Origin: UBA3910 sp964626065
Lineage (GTDB): Bacteria; Bacillota; Limnochordia; Darwinibacteriales; Darwinibacteriaceae
DNA length: 60,039 nucleotides
Direction of reading: 5' to 3'
Assembly (NCBI GenBank): GCA_964626065.1
Contig: CAZVDE010000006.1
Span: forward strand, 1 to 60,039
The position numbers and the translations under genes are program-made. Positions 59,145 to 60,039 of the stretch are shown here, piece after piece; within the stretch, counting starts at the first letter, position 1, and each line of letters opens with the position of its first letter. Under the pieces are notes generated by a model that worked only from the letters and a program-made list of their open reading frames with translations, had not been told where the DNA came from and ran no database searches.

Positions 59145-59351
59145 CTAAGGAACGGGATCATATCCTCCCGGATGCCAGGGATGGCATCTACCTATTCTCA
59201 ATATAGCCCACCACAGCCCTTTCCACCCGTATTGAGTGATAGCCTCCGCCGCATAGGCTGAACAAGTGGGATAAAAACGGCAGCTGCGGGGCAGGAGAGG
59301 GGAGATGCACCTTTGATACCCCTTGATCAAAAAAAGTGCTGTCTTAAGCAT
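59145..59351 (-). CDS. yidD: Membrane protein insertion efficiency factor YidD
   Basis: A 68-residue protein: LIKGYQRCISPLLPRSCRFYPTCSAYAAEAITQYG, then GRCHPWHPGGYDPVP, with the family cysteines. It helps YidC insert proteins. ATG 59351 has AAGGTGAGG upstream and overlaps the rnpA stop by eight bases. Confidence 0.96.
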   Translation of the reverse strand: MLKTALFLIKGYQRCISPLLPRSCRFYPTCSAYAAEAITQYGWKGLWWAILRIGRCHPWHPGGYDPVP

Positions 59352-59703
59352 TGTCCTCACCTTCACTACCTGTAATTCTGGTCAAAAAACCAGATCCCTC
59401 CATAACCCGCCAAACATCTTGCTTTAGTTGGTGAAAGTCTGTTTGCGGAGCAGAGCGCTTGGCGCCGACCACAAAATCGTAACCGCCGACAACAAGCGGC
59501 TCCAGCTCGGCGAGGATCACCCGCAGCCTTCTTTTAATCCGATTGCGCATCACCGCGTTACCCATTTTCTTACTTACAGCAAAACCTACCCGACTGACCT
59601 CGCGGTCCGTGGGTAGGGCTGAGACCACTACGTAGCGGCCGAAGTGAGGTCTGCCCCGGCGATAGACCAAGCTGAATTCCTGCGGGCTCTTTAAGCGCTC
59701 CAC
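59344..59703 (-). CDS. rnpA: Ribonuclease P protein component
   Basis: The 119-residue protein subunit of RNase P: ERLKSPQEFSLVYRRGRPHFGRYVVV, VGFAVSKKMGNAVMRNRIKRRLRVIL (RNR motif) and GYDFVVGAKRSA. GTG 59703 is chosen because GGGGG lies eight bases upstream and the family sequence starts at once. The frame is open 60 bases further up, without a ribosome site. Confidence 0.96.
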   Translation of the reverse strand: MERLKSPQEFSLVYRRGRPHFGRYVVVSALPTDREVSRVGFAVSKKMGNAVMRNRIKRRLRVILAELEPLVVGGYDFVVGAKRSAPQTDFHQLKQDVWRVMEGSGFLTRITGSEGEDNA

Positions 59704-59735
59704 ATTAAAACCCCCTGCGTAAGCCGGCCCCCGTG

Positions 59736-59760
59736 AAAAACAAAAACCCGCGAACGGGCT
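59736..59760 (-). terminator. Terminator or attenuator between rpmH and rnpA
   Basis: On the minus strand CCCG-TTCG-CGGG, extendable by two pairs to AGCCCG/CGGGTT, is followed by TTTTTGTTTTT. It would limit read-through from rpmH so that L34 exceeds RnpA. Confidence 0.62.
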
Positions 59761-59771
59761 CAAAACCTTCC

Positions 59772-59906
59772 TTAAGCGGACAGCCTCTTGCGTCCTTTGC
59801 GTCTCCGACGGGAAACGACCCGGCGCCCGGCGGCCGTTTTCATTCTGGCCCTGAAACCATGTAGACGCTTTCTTCTGCGTCTTTTAGGCTGATAGGTTCT
59901 TTTCAA
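59772..59906 (-). CDS. rpmH: 50S ribosomal protein L34
   Basis: A 44-residue, highly basic protein: MKRTYQPKRRRRKRLHGFRARM, then RRVVSRRRRKGRKRLSA, the full L34 pattern. The start codon is TTG with GAGGAGGG upstream. It is the first gene of the rpmH-rnpA-yidD-yidC-jag cluster and has a consensus promoter. Confidence 0.97.
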   Translation of the reverse strand: MKRTYQPKRRRRKRLHGFRARMKTAAGRRVVSRRRRKGRKRLSA

Positions 59907-59947
59907 ACCAAACCCTCCTCTCAGTCAAGCAAAGCACTTCCATAGCG

Positions 59948-59977
59948 ATTATATCTTATAATTTTGAACACTGTCAA
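59948..59977 (-). promoter_or_regulatory. Consensus sigma-A promoter of rpmH
   Basis: Minus-strand TTGACA (59972-59977), an 18-base spacer and TATAAT (59948-59953), both perfect hexamers, about 40 bases before the rpmH start. Confidence 0.85.
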
Positions 59978-59997
59978 TAGGAAATCCCCGCTGCCCG

Positions 59998-60006
59998 TTA
60001 TGCACA
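59998..60006 (+). promoter_or_regulatory. DnaA box near the origin
   Basis: TTATGCACA fits the DnaA-box consensus TTATNCACA. TGTGGAA at the very edge (60033-60039) could begin a second, inverted box cut by the window end. With rpmH beside it, this is probably the rpmH-side edge of the dnaA upstream region. Confidence 0.6.
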
Positions 60007-60039
60007 ACTTCACAACAATTTGTTTGGAGCGCTGTGGAA

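Noticed and set aside
1..60039. tRNA, rRNA, insertion sequence, prophage or CRISPR content.
   Set aside because: Reading the intergenic spaces on both strands showed no cloverleaf, transposase, integrase, spaced direct-repeat array or other mobile signature.

Overview
The window looks like the origin-proximal chromosome of an endospore-forming member of the Bacillota (Firmicutes). The right edge carries rpmH, rnpA, yidD, yidC, jag, mnmE, mnmG, rsmG, noc, parA (soj) and parB (spo0J) in the order typical of the dnaA/oriC flank. A DnaA box lies in the last 45 bases, so dnaA and oriC should be just beyond base 60039. Nearly all genes are on the minus strand, that is, they read away from the origin along the leading strand. 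Sporulation markers are frequent: yabP, yabQ, spoVT, a SpoVB-type flippase, a SpoIID-domain protein, a SipL-like DUF3794/LysM protein, lonC, yyaC and ykvI. Base composition is moderate, start codons are often GTG or TTG, and several gene orders differ from Bacillus. This suggests a deep clostridial or Limnochordia-like lineage, which I cannot pin down without a search.

Layout, left to right. 1-8.1 kb is accessory metabolism: a DUF501 protein, an S1-domain RNA-binding protein, DegV, a PolX with a damaged polymerase site, an aldehyde dehydrogenase, and a sugar kinase plus class II aldolase operon. 8.1-23.3 kb is the divIC-yabQ-yabP / spoIID-like / hup-mazG / spoVB / spoVT / mfd / pth / rplY / prs / glmU' / purR / nucleotidyltransferase / ispE block, a rearranged version of the Bacillus purR-to-yabR region. 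23.3-30.9 kb holds a small YdcZ transporter, two spore-envelope-type LysM proteins, veg, a YkuK-like protein, rsmA, a small unknown gene, dnaB and a dnaD-like gene. 30.9-41.4 kb holds an ABC-F ATPase, ddl, ridA, mgtE with a structured leader, lonC, rplI, yybS, rpsR, ssb, rpsF and ychF. 41.5-50.5 kb holds queT, a P-loop ATPase, DUF951, a PrsA-like foldase, the complete glycine cleavage operon (gcvT-H-PA-PB), a 29-residue peptide gene, a TPR protein and ykvI. 50.6-60 kb is yyaC and the origin-flank genes.

The genes serve replication and segregation (dnaB, dnaD, ssb, HU, ParAB/parS, Noc), translation and tRNA modification, nucleotide and wall precursor supply (prs, purR, ddl, truncated glmU, ispE), DNA repair (mfd, PolX), one-carbon metabolism and spore formation. 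I see no rRNA, tRNA, insertion sequence, prophage or CRISPR array. No gene-free stretch exceeds 300 bases. The longest, 35621-35877, holds the structured mgtE leader. The points most worth a second look are the PolX with lost catalytic aspartates, the GlmU lacking its acetyltransferase active site, the parS site built into a terminator, a perfect Noc-binding sequence inside noc, the mgtE leader RNA, the double-domain aldolase, and a GH18-like protein without its catalytic acid.
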